From positions 1 to 64,000 of the forward strand of contig NZ_JADCBG010000066.1 of NCBI RefSeq assembly GCF_020253645.1: 64,000 bases of DNA. The letters run 5' to 3'. Position 1 is the first letter of the stretch; every line of letters begins with the position of its first letter. Positions 37,687 through 47,021 of the stretch are shown here, piece after piece. The stretch is from Phenylobacterium sp. Its GTDB lineage: Bacteria > Pseudomonadota > Alphaproteobacteria > Caulobacterales > Caulobacteraceae. The position numbers and the translations under genes are program-made. The notes below the pieces were generated by a model. That model searched no databases, was not told where the DNA came from, and saw only the letters and a program-made list of their open reading frames with translations.

Positions 37687-38751
37687 TCAAGCCCGGCTCG
37701 CGTCCACAGGCGGCCAGACCGACAGCAGGCCGCGGAGGGCGGAAATGAGGGCGAGGGGCTGGTCGATCATGATGTGATGCGCTGAATCCGGGATGGCGAT
37801 CTCGAGTGTATGCGCCGGCAGGGGCGAGGGCCCGCCCTCCTTGCGCCGGCTGATGATCGCCGACCGGTCGCCGTAGATGTGAACCAGCGGGATCTCCACC
37901 CTGGGCGGGCCCCCGTCCATGAGGCCGCTCATCACGCTGCGGTCGAGCTTGGCCCACATGTTCGGATCGAAGCGCCAGCTCCATCCTTCCCGGCCGTCAG
38001 GCCCGACGCCTTTCTTGAGGGATCGCCTCGCGATGAAGTCCGCCACGAACAGGTTCCCCGCCGCCTGGGGCGGCATCAGCCGGAACCTTGCAAGGGCTTC
38101 CTCCAGGGTTGGGTAGACCTTCTGGGCCCTGTCTCCGGAAGGGATGTTGCGGACCTGTTCGGCCATCCGCTTGCCCTCCGGGGAGTCCGGCGGCGGACCG
38201 CCGAAGCCGGTGTCCACCAGGACGGCGGCGCGCATCCGCTCGGGATGACTGGCCGCGGCGAAGAAGACCTGGGAGCCGCCAAAGGAGTGGCCGATATAGA
38301 TCGGCTTGCCGGCGTCGTAGAGCCCCGCCGCCCGGGCCACCGCCTCGGCGTCGGCGGCGAAGTCCTGAAAGGCGTAGGAGTCGCGCCAGTCCGAGTCGCC
38401 CATGCCGGCGAGGGACATCGAGGCGACCCGGAAGTCCTGGGCCAGGAAGGGGGCGATGAAGCTCCACCAGTCCGCATGCGCGGAGTTGCCGTGAACGAGC
38501 AGCAGACCCGGCTTTCCGCGCTGACCCCAGACAAGCATTTCGATGCGGGCCCCGAGGGACTCCACGTGGCTTCGTTCCGGGGCCTGGGCGATGGCGTTGC
38601 GGAACCACTCCGGAGAGTCCGGCTCCCGACCGCGGAAGGGCGCGAGGGGGGCCTGGACCTCGGGCGGCAGTGCGCCGGGCTCGGAATGGATGGGCCGGTC
38701 GTCATAATAGCCGACGGGCGCGCCTTCCTTGATCGCCGGGTCGATGGCCAT
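37687..38751 (-). CDS. Alpha/beta hydrolase
   Basis: 354 residues with an N-terminal extension of about 70 residues before the hydrolase fold. GLLLVHGNSAHADWW is the oxyanion motif, IYIGHSFGGSQVFFA the nucleophile elbow, VHIYGDRSAII the acid region and DSAHHIMIDQPLALI the His. It resembles epoxide-hydrolase-like and haloperoxidase-like proteins but the substrate is unknown. The thioesterase gene ends three bases upstream, so the two are co-transcribed. Confidence 0.86.
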   Translation of the reverse strand: MAIDPAIKEGAPVGYYDDRPIHSEPGALPPEVQAPLAPFRGREPDSPEWFRNAIAQAPERSHVESLGARIEMLVWGQRGKPGLLLVHGNSAHADWWSFIAPFLAQDFRVASMSLAGMGDSDWRDSYAFQDFAADAEAVARAAGLYDAGKPIYIGHSFGGSQVFFAAASHPERMRAAVLVDTGFGGPPPDSPEGKRMAEQVRNIPSGDRAQKVYPTLEEALARFRLMPPQAAGNLFVADFIARRSLKKGVGPDGREGWSWRFDPNMWAKLDRSVMSGLMDGGPPRVEIPLVHIYGDRSAIISRRKEGGPSPLPAHTLEIAIPDSAHHIMIDQPLALISALRGLLSVWPPVDASRA

Positions 38752-38754
38752 GTT

Positions 38755-39225
38755 CTACTCCTGCGCCTCCCGGTAACCCGCCTTGCGGCGGATCGACCGG
38801 ATCCCCTTGTAAACCCCCGTACCGGTCATCAGCGTCCGGTCGCCGCACCAGATGCGACCCGCGACGGTAAAGATATCGCCATCCTCGGCGATGATCTCGC
38901 TGGTTCCCTCGACCCAGTCGCCCATGAGGCCGGGCGCCATGAAGTCCGTCACCAGGCGTACGGTGACCCAGCCGACCTCCCGCTGGTTCGAGATCACCCG
39001 ACCCCAGGCCATGTCGGCGAAACTCATCAGCATGCCGCCGTGGCAGTTGTTCATGCCGTTGGCGTGGTGCTCCTCAACCCGGAAGGCCATGACCTCCGCG
39101 TTGGTCGCCGGATCCCGCGACGAGTAGAAGGGCCCCACTGTGCGGCCAAAACCCCGCTGCCAGAGGTTGATCACGAAACCCTCGGGCACGACGGCCGTCT
39201 GGCCTTCTGTCAGGTCGTCAGACAT
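38755..39225 (-). CDS. PaaI-type thioesterase (hot-dog fold)
   Basis: 156 residues. NNCHGGMLMSFADMAWGRVI is the PaaI-family motif with the conserved HGG and the downstream Asp; VTVRLVTDFMAPGLMGDWVEGTSEI and VAGRIWCGDRTLMTGTGVYKGI complete the fold. It should hydrolyse acyl-CoA thioesters. It pairs with the adjacent alpha/beta hydrolase and diverges from the amidohydrolase pair across a 108-bp gap. Confidence 0.85.
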   Translation of the reverse strand: MSDDLTEGQTAVVPEGFVINLWQRGFGRTVGPFYSSRDPATNAEVMAFRVEEHHANGMNNCHGGMLMSFADMAWGRVISNQREVGWVTVRLVTDFMAPGLMGDWVEGTSEIIAEDGDIFTVAGRIWCGDRTLMTGTGVYKGIRSIRRKAGYREAQE

Positions 39226-39333
39226 AGCCGGGGGTGACTAACGGACCGACCGAAAATGGCAAGCGCCTTCAGGCTTGGCTTACGGACCGATGCGGTTGAA
39301 GATCATCCCTGCTGATCCTGGAGGGGGAGCCGA

Positions 39334-40776
39334 ATGCCGAGACCTGCAGCGTGGACAGTGGCGCTGGCCGCCCTGGTGCTTTCCTCGTGCGCGACCGCCT
39401 CCGGCGCGCCCCCCAAGGCCCGCCCCGGGGCCGCCGCGACCAAGGCCCTGCCTGCGGGGCTTGATCCGGTCGCCCGGCAGGACGCCTTTCCCTCCACCTA
39501 CAGGCCGCTTCCCTCTGCACCCTTCGCGATTACCGGCGCGCGCGCCTACACCGGGACCGGCGCGGCGCTGGAGAACGCCACGCTCATCGTCCGGAACGGA
39601 CGGATCGCCGCCATCGGGGAGGGGCTGCCGGTTCCCGCCGGCCTGGAGACCCTCGACGCCCGCGGCAGGTGGATCACCCCCGGCCTGATCGACGCCCACT
39701 CCCATCTCGGCGTCTACGCCGCCCCGGCCGTGCCCGCGCACTCGGACGGCAATGAGCTGACCGACCCGACCACGCCCGAAGTCTGGGCCGAACACTCGAT
39801 CTGGCCGCAGGATCCCGGCTTCAACACCGCCCGGATCGGCGGGGTCACCACGGTCCAGATCTTGCCGGGATCGGGCAACCTGATCGGCGGGCGGGGAGTC
39901 ACCCTCAGGAACGTGCCCGCCCGGACCATGCAGGAGATGAAGTTCCCCGGGGCGCCCTACACCCTGAAGATGGCCTGCGGCGAGAACCCCAAGCGGGTCT
40001 ACGGCTCGCGCGGACGGGCGCCGTCCACCCGGATGGGCAATGTCGCGGGATACCGCGCCGCCTGGATCGAGGCGGCGGACTATGTGCGCAAGTGGGATGA
40101 CTACCGCGACAAGGTCTCCCGGGGTGAAAAGGCCGATCCGCCCCGCCGGGACCTCGGGCTCGACACGATGGCCGGGGTCCTGCGCGGCGAGATCCTGGTG
40201 CAGAACCACTGCTACCGGGCCGACGAGATGGCGATCATGATCGATATCGCCAAGGAGTTCGGATACCGGATCTCGAGCTTCCACCACGCCCTGGAAGCCT
40301 ACAAGATCGCCGACCTGCTGGCGCAGAACGGCATCTGCACCGCCACCTGGGCGGGGTGGTGGGGCGGCAAGATCGAAATGTACGACTCGATCGAGGCCAA
40401 TGTTCCCCTGCTTGAGGCCGCCGGGGCCTGCGGGGTCATCAAGTCGGACGACCCGGACCTGATCCAGCGCCTGAACCAGGAGGCGGCGATGGCGCTGGCG
40501 GCCGGCCGGGCCGCAGGCCTGGAGATCTCCGAGGCCGAGGCGATGCGGTGGATCACCTCCAATCCCGCCAGGGCGCTCGGGATCGCGGATCAGACCGGGT
40601 CCCTTGAGGTGGGGAAGCGTGCGGACATCGTGCTGTGGGACCGCAATCCCTTTTCCATCTATGCGCGGACCGAGACGGTCTTCATCGACGGGGCCATAGC
40701 CTGGGACCGTCGTGACGCGCGATACCAGCCGCGGTCCGACTTCGACCTTGGCCAGCCTGGCGAAGGAGCCCGCTGA
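39334..40776 (+). CDS. Amidohydrolase family lipoprotein
   Basis: 480 residues. The signal peptide carries a lipobox LSSC (Cys18). The catalytic domain has GLIDAHSHLG with the HxH metal pair, QNHCYRADEM and FHHALEAYK with further His ligands, and VIKSDDPDL with the Asp, then the closing GSLEVGKRADIVLWDRNPF. This is an intact imidazolonepropionase-like amidohydrolase. GGAGGGGGAG lies just upstream. The next gene overlaps by one base (TGATG) and is a paralogue. Confidence 0.9.
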   Translation: MPRPAAWTVALAALVLSSCATASGAPPKARPGAAATKALPAGLDPVARQDAFPSTYRPLPSAPFAITGARAYTGTGAALENATLIVRNGRIAAIGEGLPVPAGLETLDARGRWITPGLIDAHSHLGVYAAPAVPAHSDGNELTDPTTPEVWAEHSIWPQDPGFNTARIGGVTTVQILPGSGNLIGGRGVTLRNVPARTMQEMKFPGAPYTLKMACGENPKRVYGSRGRAPSTRMGNVAGYRAAWIEAADYVRKWDDYRDKVSRGEKADPPRRDLGLDTMAGVLRGEILVQNHCYRADEMAIMIDIAKEFGYRISSFHHALEAYKIADLLAQNGICTATWAGWWGGKIEMYDSIEANVPLLEAAGACGVIKSDDPDLIQRLNQEAAMALAAGRAAGLEISEAEAMRWITSNPARALGIADQTGSLEVGKRADIVLWDRNPFSIYARTETVFIDGAIAWDRRDARYQPRSDFDLGQPGEGAR

Positions 40777-42134
40777 TGCGCCGTCTGACTCCCCTGGCGG
40801 CCGTCCTGGCCCTGTTCACGACCCCGCCGGCTTTGGCGGAGACCCTCGCCATCACGGGCGGACGGCTGATCACCGCAGGGCCTCAAGGAACCCTCGAGAC
40901 CGGCGTCATCGTGATCCGTGACGGGAAGATCGTCTCCGTGGGGCGCGCCGCCCCGCCGCCCGGAGCGCGGGTTCTCGACGCCAGCGGGGCCGTGATCACG
41001 CCCGGTCTCTTCGCCACGGGCAGCCTCCTGGGCGCCGTAGAGATCAGTGCGCTCGGCGACGACCTTTCGGTGGACAACCCGCAGATCGGCGCCGCCTTCG
41101 ATCTGCGCGAAGGCCTTGATCCGGCCTCGACCCTGATTCCCGTGGCGAGGACCGGAGGCCTAACGAGCGCCGTTGTCCTGCCCCAGCCGGCCGGCGGCGG
41201 CTTTGCGGCCCATGAGCATGACGGCGAGGTGTCCGGCCGGCGCCTGACCGCTGGGGGCGGGCACGAGCCCCGGCCCAACACCCTGTTCGCGGGCCAGGGC
41301 GCCGTGGTCCGGCTCAACGGGGCCCCGGACATGGTCGTGAGGGGGGGAGTCGGAATCTCCGTCGCCTTCGGCGCCACAGGCGCGCAGGCGGGCGGCGGCG
41401 CGCGAGGCGCCCAGATCGCGGCCCTCAGGGCGGTGTTCGCGGACGTCCGGGCCTTCGCCGCCAACCGCAGCGCCTGGGAGACGGGCGCTTACCGGGAACT
41501 GGGACTGTCGAAGGCGGACCTGGAGGCTCTTGTCCCCCTGGTCCAGGGGCGCACCCCCCTGGTCGCCCGGGTACACAGGGCGGCGGACATCCGGGCGGTC
41601 CTCAGGCTCGCCCGCGACGAGAAGCTCAGGCTGATCCTGGAGGGGGCCGAGGAGGGCTGGATGCTGGCCCGCGAGATCGCGGCGGCGGGTGTTCCGGTGA
41701 TCCTCAACCCGATCACGAACCGGCCGGACACCTTCGAGATCCTCGGGGCGACCCTGGAAAACGCCGCCCGGCTGCACGCGGCGGGCGTCACCCTGGCCTT
41801 CACCGCCCCCGAGGGTGCGGCCCACCGGGCTCGGGAGACCCGTTACGGAGCCGGAACCGCCGTGGCCTGGGGCCTGCCCTGGGATGCGGCGCTCGCCGCG
41901 GTGACGATCAACCCGGCGCGGATGTTCGGGGTCGGCGACCGCACGGGCAGCCTGGAGCCCGGCAAGGACGCCGACCTGGTGATCTGGTCCGGAGATCCCT
42001 TCGAACCGCTCTCGACCCCGAGGGCGGTCTATATCCGCGGCCAGGCCCAGGACCTGACGACCCGGCAGACACAGCTGCGCGACCGCTACAAGGACCTCGG
42101 CGGCCCCCTGCCCCCGGCCTATCGCCACCGCTGA
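40776..42134 (+). CDS. Amidohydrolase-like protein lacking the metal ligands
   Basis: 452 residues with a signal peptide ending LAE. The frame and C-terminus (INPARMFGVGDRTGSLEPGKDADLVIWSGDPF) clearly belong to the amidohydrolase family, but where the upstream paralogue has HSHLG this one reads TGSLLG, the later His region reads ILEGAEEGW, and the Asp region FTAPEGA. It is probably non-catalytic, perhaps a partner of the upstream enzyme, with which it is translationally coupled. The fold is otherwise continuous with no frameshift. Confidence 0.88.
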   Translation: MRRLTPLAAVLALFTTPPALAETLAITGGRLITAGPQGTLETGVIVIRDGKIVSVGRAAPPPGARVLDASGAVITPGLFATGSLLGAVEISALGDDLSVDNPQIGAAFDLREGLDPASTLIPVARTGGLTSAVVLPQPAGGGFAAHEHDGEVSGRRLTAGGGHEPRPNTLFAGQGAVVRLNGAPDMVVRGGVGISVAFGATGAQAGGGARGAQIAALRAVFADVRAFAANRSAWETGAYRELGLSKADLEALVPLVQGRTPLVARVHRAADIRAVLRLARDEKLRLILEGAEEGWMLAREIAAAGVPVILNPITNRPDTFEILGATLENAARLHAAGVTLAFTAPEGAAHRARETRYGAGTAVAWGLPWDAALAAVTINPARMFGVGDRTGSLEPGKDADLVIWSGDPFEPLSTPRAVYIRGQAQDLTTRQTQLRDRYKDLGGPLPPAYRHR

Positions 42135-42141
42135 GCTGAAC

Positions 42142-42158
42142 GGCCGCGGGTCGCGGCC
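42142..42158. terminator. Hairpin between the convergent amidohydrolase and M3 peptidase genes
   Basis: GGCCGCG-GGT-CGCGGCC is a perfect 7-bp stem eight bases after the amidohydrolase stop, in the 52-bp convergent gap. No T-run accompanies it on either strand. Confidence 0.4.
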
Positions 42159-42186
42159 GGGCAGCCGTCGCCCGACCCTCAGCGCC

Positions 42187-43980
42187 TCAGCCTACAAGCG
42201 CCTCGAAGGCGTCGACCCGGCGCTCCAGCTGGCGGACGCCCGCGGCCCAGAACTCGGTCTCGCGAGGGTCGAGGCCGAACCTCGCGAGGGCCTCGACGCA
42301 GGTCCGTACGCCCCCCGAGGCGAGCAGGTCCTCGTAGAGAGGCGTGAAGCCTTCGGGGTCCTCGCGCCGCTTTTCCATGAGGGCGCGGACGAGGAGGTCG
42401 CCGAAGGCGTAGGCGTAGACGTAGAAGGGCGAGTGCACGAAGTGGCTGATATAGCCCCAGTAGTGCTCGTAGCCCGGGTTGAGACGGATCGCGGGGCCGA
42501 GACTCTCGCCCATCACCTCCAGCCAGAGCCCGCCGATCGCTCCGGACGACAGCTCCCCGTCCCGGCGGGCGGCGTGGAACCGGGTCTCGAAGCGATGGAA
42601 GGCCATCTGGCGGATCACCGTATTGAGGCCATCCTCGATCTGCCCGGCCAGCAGCCCAAGCTTCTCCCGGGGCCCCGCCTCGGCGAGGAGGCGTTCGAAG
42701 ACCAGTCCCTCGCCGAAGATGGAGGCGGTCTCGGCCAGGGTCAGGGGAGTGTCGGCCAGCAGGGTCCCCAGGGGCGCGCAGAGGCGCTGGTGAACGGCGT
42801 GCCCGAGCTCGTGGGCCAGGGTCAGGACGTCCCGCCGCTCTCCCATGTAGTTCAGGAAGACATAGGGGTGATGCGGGGCGATCACCGGATGGGAATAGGC
42901 GCCGGACTGCTTGCCAGGCCGCGGTCGGGCGTCGATCCAGGGTTGTTCGAAAAGGTCCCGGGCGCTGTCGGCGAACCTCGGGGCGAGGTCGCGGAAGCTG
43001 GACTCCACCACCTCCCGGGCTTCGGCCCAGGACCATAACCGGGGCGCGGAGGTCTCCAGAGGCGCGTTCCGGTCCCAGTGGTCCAGGGCCGGGCGACCCA
43101 TGACCCTGGCCTTGAGCCTGTAGTAACGATGGCTGACACGCTCGTAACCTGCGGTGACGGCGGCCTCGAGCGCCTGCACGGCCTCCCGGTCCACTTCGTT
43201 GGCCAGGTGCCGGGACGCCGCCGGATCGGGATACCGGCGCCAGCGGTCCTCGACCTGCTTCTCGAAGGCCAGGGTGTTCAGGACCAGGGCGAGGGTGGGG
43301 GCCGCCTCGCCAAGGGCCGTGGAAAGACCGCCGGCGACCTTCCGTCGACGGTCCGGATCCGGATCAGACAGGGCGTTCAGGGCCTCGGGAAGGGTCAGGC
43401 GGCTGCGACCCGCCTTGACCGTCATCCGGGCCAGGGTCTCGTCGTGGAGCCGGGTCCAGTTGGCGACCGCCGGGCCTCGGTCCACGAGCAGGCGCTCAAG
43501 GTCGGCGGCCAGCTCATGCGGGCGGAAGGCCCGGACCCGGCGCAGCCAGGGCCGCCAGCGCGCCGCAGCCGGGACCGCAAGGAGGGCGGCCTCGATCTCG
43601 GCGTCCTCCAGCTCGTTGATCTCCAGGGTGAAGAACAGGCTCTCGGCGCCAATGGCCGCAGTGCGCGCGCGGATGTCCGCTTCGAACCGGGCCCAGTCCG
43701 GATCGCTCCTCGCGGTCGAAGCAGCGAGGCCGGCGTAGGCGCCCACCCGCCAGAGCGCATTGGTCGCAGCCTCGTAAAGGCGGACCCCGCGGTCGATGCG
43801 GTCCCCCAGGGTTGGGGGATCGGCGCGGGCGGCGACAAGCTGCCCCTTGAGCGCCAGGAGTTCAGCGTTGGCGGCGGCGGCGGCGTCCAGGTCGGCGTCA
43901 AGACGAGGGTCTTCGCGACCGGCGTAGAGATCGTCGAGTCGCCAGACGGGAAGGCTTTCAGGTGGAACATGAGCAGTCAT
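42187..43980 (-). CDS. M3 family oligoendopeptidase (PepF-like)
   Basis: 597 residues. LTLAHELGHAVHQRLCAPLG is the HExxH zinc motif and AETASIFGEGLVFERLL provides the third ligand Glu, as in oligoendopeptidase F. The N-terminal helical domain (VWRLDDLYAGREDPRLDADL) is typical. It degrades short peptides in the cytoplasm; no signal peptide is present. I used the ATG at 43980 in place of the TTG two codons upstream. Confidence 0.92.
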   Translation of the reverse strand: MTAHVPPESLPVWRLDDLYAGREDPRLDADLDAAAAANAELLALKGQLVAARADPPTLGDRIDRGVRLYEAATNALWRVGAYAGLAASTARSDPDWARFEADIRARTAAIGAESLFFTLEINELEDAEIEAALLAVPAAARWRPWLRRVRAFRPHELAADLERLLVDRGPAVANWTRLHDETLARMTVKAGRSRLTLPEALNALSDPDPDRRRKVAGGLSTALGEAAPTLALVLNTLAFEKQVEDRWRRYPDPAASRHLANEVDREAVQALEAAVTAGYERVSHRYYRLKARVMGRPALDHWDRNAPLETSAPRLWSWAEAREVVESSFRDLAPRFADSARDLFEQPWIDARPRPGKQSGAYSHPVIAPHHPYVFLNYMGERRDVLTLAHELGHAVHQRLCAPLGTLLADTPLTLAETASIFGEGLVFERLLAEAGPREKLGLLAGQIEDGLNTVIRQMAFHRFETRFHAARRDGELSSGAIGGLWLEVMGESLGPAIRLNPGYEHYWGYISHFVHSPFYVYAYAFGDLLVRALMEKRREDPEGFTPLYEDLLASGGVRTCVEALARFGLDPRETEFWAAGVRQLERRVDAFEALVG

Positions 43981-44129
43981 GCCCAAGTCCTAACCCGAGC
44001 CCTCCAGCCGCCGCCAGTCCTTCCGGCCCCCGGACCGGTCAACGCCGTCTCTTGACGAGGCGTGGGGCGCCGCGCGATTTTGAGCCGGGGGCTGGGGTGG
44101 CCGTCCACGCCGCAGGAGTATGACCTGAA

Positions 44130-44522
44130 ATGATGATCCGAGCCGCCGCCGTCGCCGCGGTCCTTCTCGCCGGCGCTGTCGTGACCCCTTCCGCCAAGGC
44201 GGAACAGCCGCGCGCCGCAGACCCGCCCTGCTTCCGCCTCAGCGACCTCGGAGGGCACAAGGTCGCAAGCCCCGACACCCTCTACTACTCGGTGCGCCGC
44301 AAGGAAGTTTACAAGTTCACCTTCAGCGGGTCCTGCCTCGCCGGCGTGACAGCCTCCGACCCCCTGATCCTGGAGCCTCTTGGCGCGTCCAGCCGGATCT
44401 GTCGTCCCCTGGACCTGAACCTGAGCGTGGGCGGAACGATTCCCCGCCGCTGCATCATCAAGTCGATCGAGCGCCTGACCCCCGAGCAGGTCGCGGCCCT
44501 GCCGAAGAAGCTCAAGCCCTGA
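44130..44522 (+). CDS. Exported DUF6491-like protein
   Basis: 130 residues with a signal peptide (AAAVAAVLLAGAVVTPSAKAE). The mature part has CFRLSDLGGHKVASPDTLYYSVRRKEVYKFTFSGSC and two further Cys residues (SRICRPL, RRCIIK), allowing two disulfides. The pattern matches small periplasmic proteins common in Caulobacter and Sphingomonas that I recall as DUF6491. Function unknown. It stands between divergent and convergent minus-strand genes. Confidence 0.75.
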   Translation: MMIRAAAVAAVLLAGAVVTPSAKAEQPRAADPPCFRLSDLGGHKVASPDTLYYSVRRKEVYKFTFSGSCLAGVTASDPLILEPLGASSRICRPLDLNLSVGGTIPRRCIIKSIERLTPEQVAALPKKLKP

Positions 44523-44532
44523 GGTCTGGGCC

Positions 44533-45225
44533 TCACCGGGCCTGAGGGAGCGGCTCCAGGCCCAGGCAGACCGAGACGCATCGACGGGCCAGTTCTTCTC
44601 CCGCGTCGATGAAGGGGACCTCAGAGTCCGCCGGCTGCAGCACCAGCGGGACCTCTGTGCAGCCGGCGATCACGGCCTCGGCGCCCTCCCGGACCAGGGT
44701 TTGCGCGAGGCCGGCCATGCCCTCGCGTACGGCGGGGCCGACGTCTCCGGCCTTGATGCGCGCCAGCAGGTCCATGAAGCGCGCCTGATCCTCCCGGGAG
44801 AGGGTGACGAGACCCATCCCCTGCGCGGCGATGTACTCGTGATAGAGACGTACGGCGTCCCGCGTTCCCAGGACGCCGGCCCGCCGGGCGCCGGTGTCAC
44901 GGGCCGCCCGGGCGGCGGTCTCGATCATGTCGACAAGGGGCAGGTCCGAGGCCCGGCTGATCAGGTCGGCGTGGAGGTGGGCGGTGTTGCAGGCGATGGC
45001 CAGCACCTCGGCCCCGGCGCCGCGCAGTCCGCCCGCCATTTCGGCGAGGACGGGCCCGGGGCGGGCGAAGGGATCATTCCGGTCGGGGACCTGCGGATTG
45101 ATGTCGACGATCACCCGGATATGGTCTGCGTCCTTCTGGGCCGGAGTCATGGCCTGCAGCTTGGCCAGGAAGTCGAGGGTGGCGGCGGGGCCCATGCCCC
45201 CGAGGACGCCGAGAACGCGGCTCAT
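44533..45225 (-). CDS. Aspartate/glutamate racemase family protein
   Basis: 230 residues. VLGVLGGMGPAATLDF opens the family; the two catalytic Cys residues are in AIACNTAHLHADLI and VIAGCTEVPLVL, so a two-base racemase mechanism is possible. The ATG at 45225 overlaps the stop of the upstream PLP enzyme gene (ATGA). Coupling to an enzyme acting on D-cysteine or L-cysteate suggests racemisation of a related sulfur amino acid, but aspartate is the family default. Confidence 0.9.
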   Translation of the reverse strand: MSRVLGVLGGMGPAATLDFLAKLQAMTPAQKDADHIRVIVDINPQVPDRNDPFARPGPVLAEMAGGLRGAGAEVLAIACNTAHLHADLISRASDLPLVDMIETAARAARDTGARRAGVLGTRDAVRLYHEYIAAQGMGLVTLSREDQARFMDLLARIKAGDVGPAVREGMAGLAQTLVREGAEAVIAGCTEVPLVLQPADSEVPFIDAGEELARRCVSVCLGLEPLPQAR

Positions 45226-46226
45226 TCGAGATGTCCCTCCAGAACGGACGTGTATCCAGCCAGACCCTGAGCCCCGCCGGTGTGAAGGAAGACGACGGTC
45301 TCGCCCGCCCAGCGGCCCTTCCGGGCGTAATCGACAAGCCCCTTCATGGCCTTGCCCGAATAGACCGGATCGAGGAGCAGACCCTCCGTCCGGGCTGCGA
45401 GGCGCAGGGCCTCGAAGACCCCTTCGTCGGCGATCCCGTAGCCCGCGCCGACACAATCACAGTCGGCGACGATCATCTCGCGCCGCACCCGGTCGCCGTG
45501 GCCGAGCCGGGCGGCGGTCTTGACGGCGAGGGCGTGGACGTTGGCCTCCTGCCTCTCCTTCGGCGCGCGGACGCCAAAGCCGTGGACCGGGATCTCGGCC
45601 CCGATCACGGCGAGTCCTGCGACGAGGCCCGCGTGGGTGCCTGCGCTTCCCGTGGCGGTGACGATCCTGTCGATCCTGAGACCCTGCGCATCCGCCTGGG
45701 CGACCAGCTCGCGGGCGCAATCTGCATAGCCCAGGGCCCCGACGGCGTTCGATCCGCCCCCCGGGATCACATAGGGCCGACGACCCTGCGCCCGGACCTC
45801 CTCCGCGACCCGTTCGAGGGCCGCGTCCATGTCGGTCCCTGCCGGGACCCGCCGTAACCGCCCGCCCAGAAGCCGGTCGAGCAGGACGTTGCCGGACAGA
45901 TTGTAGTCCTCGGCGTCCGTGTTGAGCCGCTCTTCCAGGACGATCTCGCAGGCCAGGCCGAACCGGGCGGCCGCAGCGGCGGTCTGGCGCGCATGGTTGG
46001 ACTGCACCGCGCCGTGGGTCACCAGGGTGTCGGCGCCTTCCCGGAGGGCCTCGCCAAGCAGGAATTCCAGCTTGCGGGTCTTGTTGCCCCCGCCGGCCAG
46101 GCCTGTGCAGTCGTCCCGCTTCACCCAGAGCGAAGGCCCCCCGAGGGCTTCGCTCAGCCGGGACATGGGTTCCAGCGGCGTCGGAAGATGGGCGAAGCGG
46201 ACACGGGGAAAGCGGGCCAGATGCAT
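45222..46226 (-). CDS. D-cysteine desulfhydrase / L-cysteate sulfo-lyase type PLP enzyme
   Basis: 334 residues of the fold-type II PLP family related to ACC deaminase. LWVKRDDCTGLAGGGNKTRKLEFLLGEAL holds the PLP Lys, THGAVQSNHARQTAAAAA the Ser-Asn substrate loop, and PVYSGKAMKGLVD and FLHTGGAQGL the C-terminal part. D-cysteine desulfhydrase (DcyD) and L-cysteate sulfo-lyase (CuyA) share these features, and the sequence alone does not separate them for me. No sulfite exporter or sulfite dehydrogenase is adjacent, which slightly favours DcyD. Confidence 0.85.
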   Translation of the reverse strand: MHLARFPRVRFAHLPTPLEPMSRLSEALGGPSLWVKRDDCTGLAGGGNKTRKLEFLLGEALREGADTLVTHGAVQSNHARQTAAAAARFGLACEIVLEERLNTDAEDYNLSGNVLLDRLLGGRLRRVPAGTDMDAALERVAEEVRAQGRRPYVIPGGGSNAVGALGYADCARELVAQADAQGLRIDRIVTATGSAGTHAGLVAGLAVIGAEIPVHGFGVRAPKERQEANVHALAVKTAARLGHGDRVRREMIVADCDCVGAGYGIADEGVFEALRLAARTEGLLLDPVYSGKAMKGLVDYARKGRWAGETVVFLHTGGAQGLAGYTSVLEGHLE

Positions 46227-46337
46227 GCGCGACTCCTGAACTTCGCCCCTTACACCGGCCCGGCCGGACGCGCATCCCGCCGACGCACCCCGGCGGCGGG
46301 ATATTCCCCCGGGACGGCTGCAGCCCTAGATAGGGTC

Positions 46338-47010
<673 letters not shown>

Positions 47011-47021
<11 letters not shown>

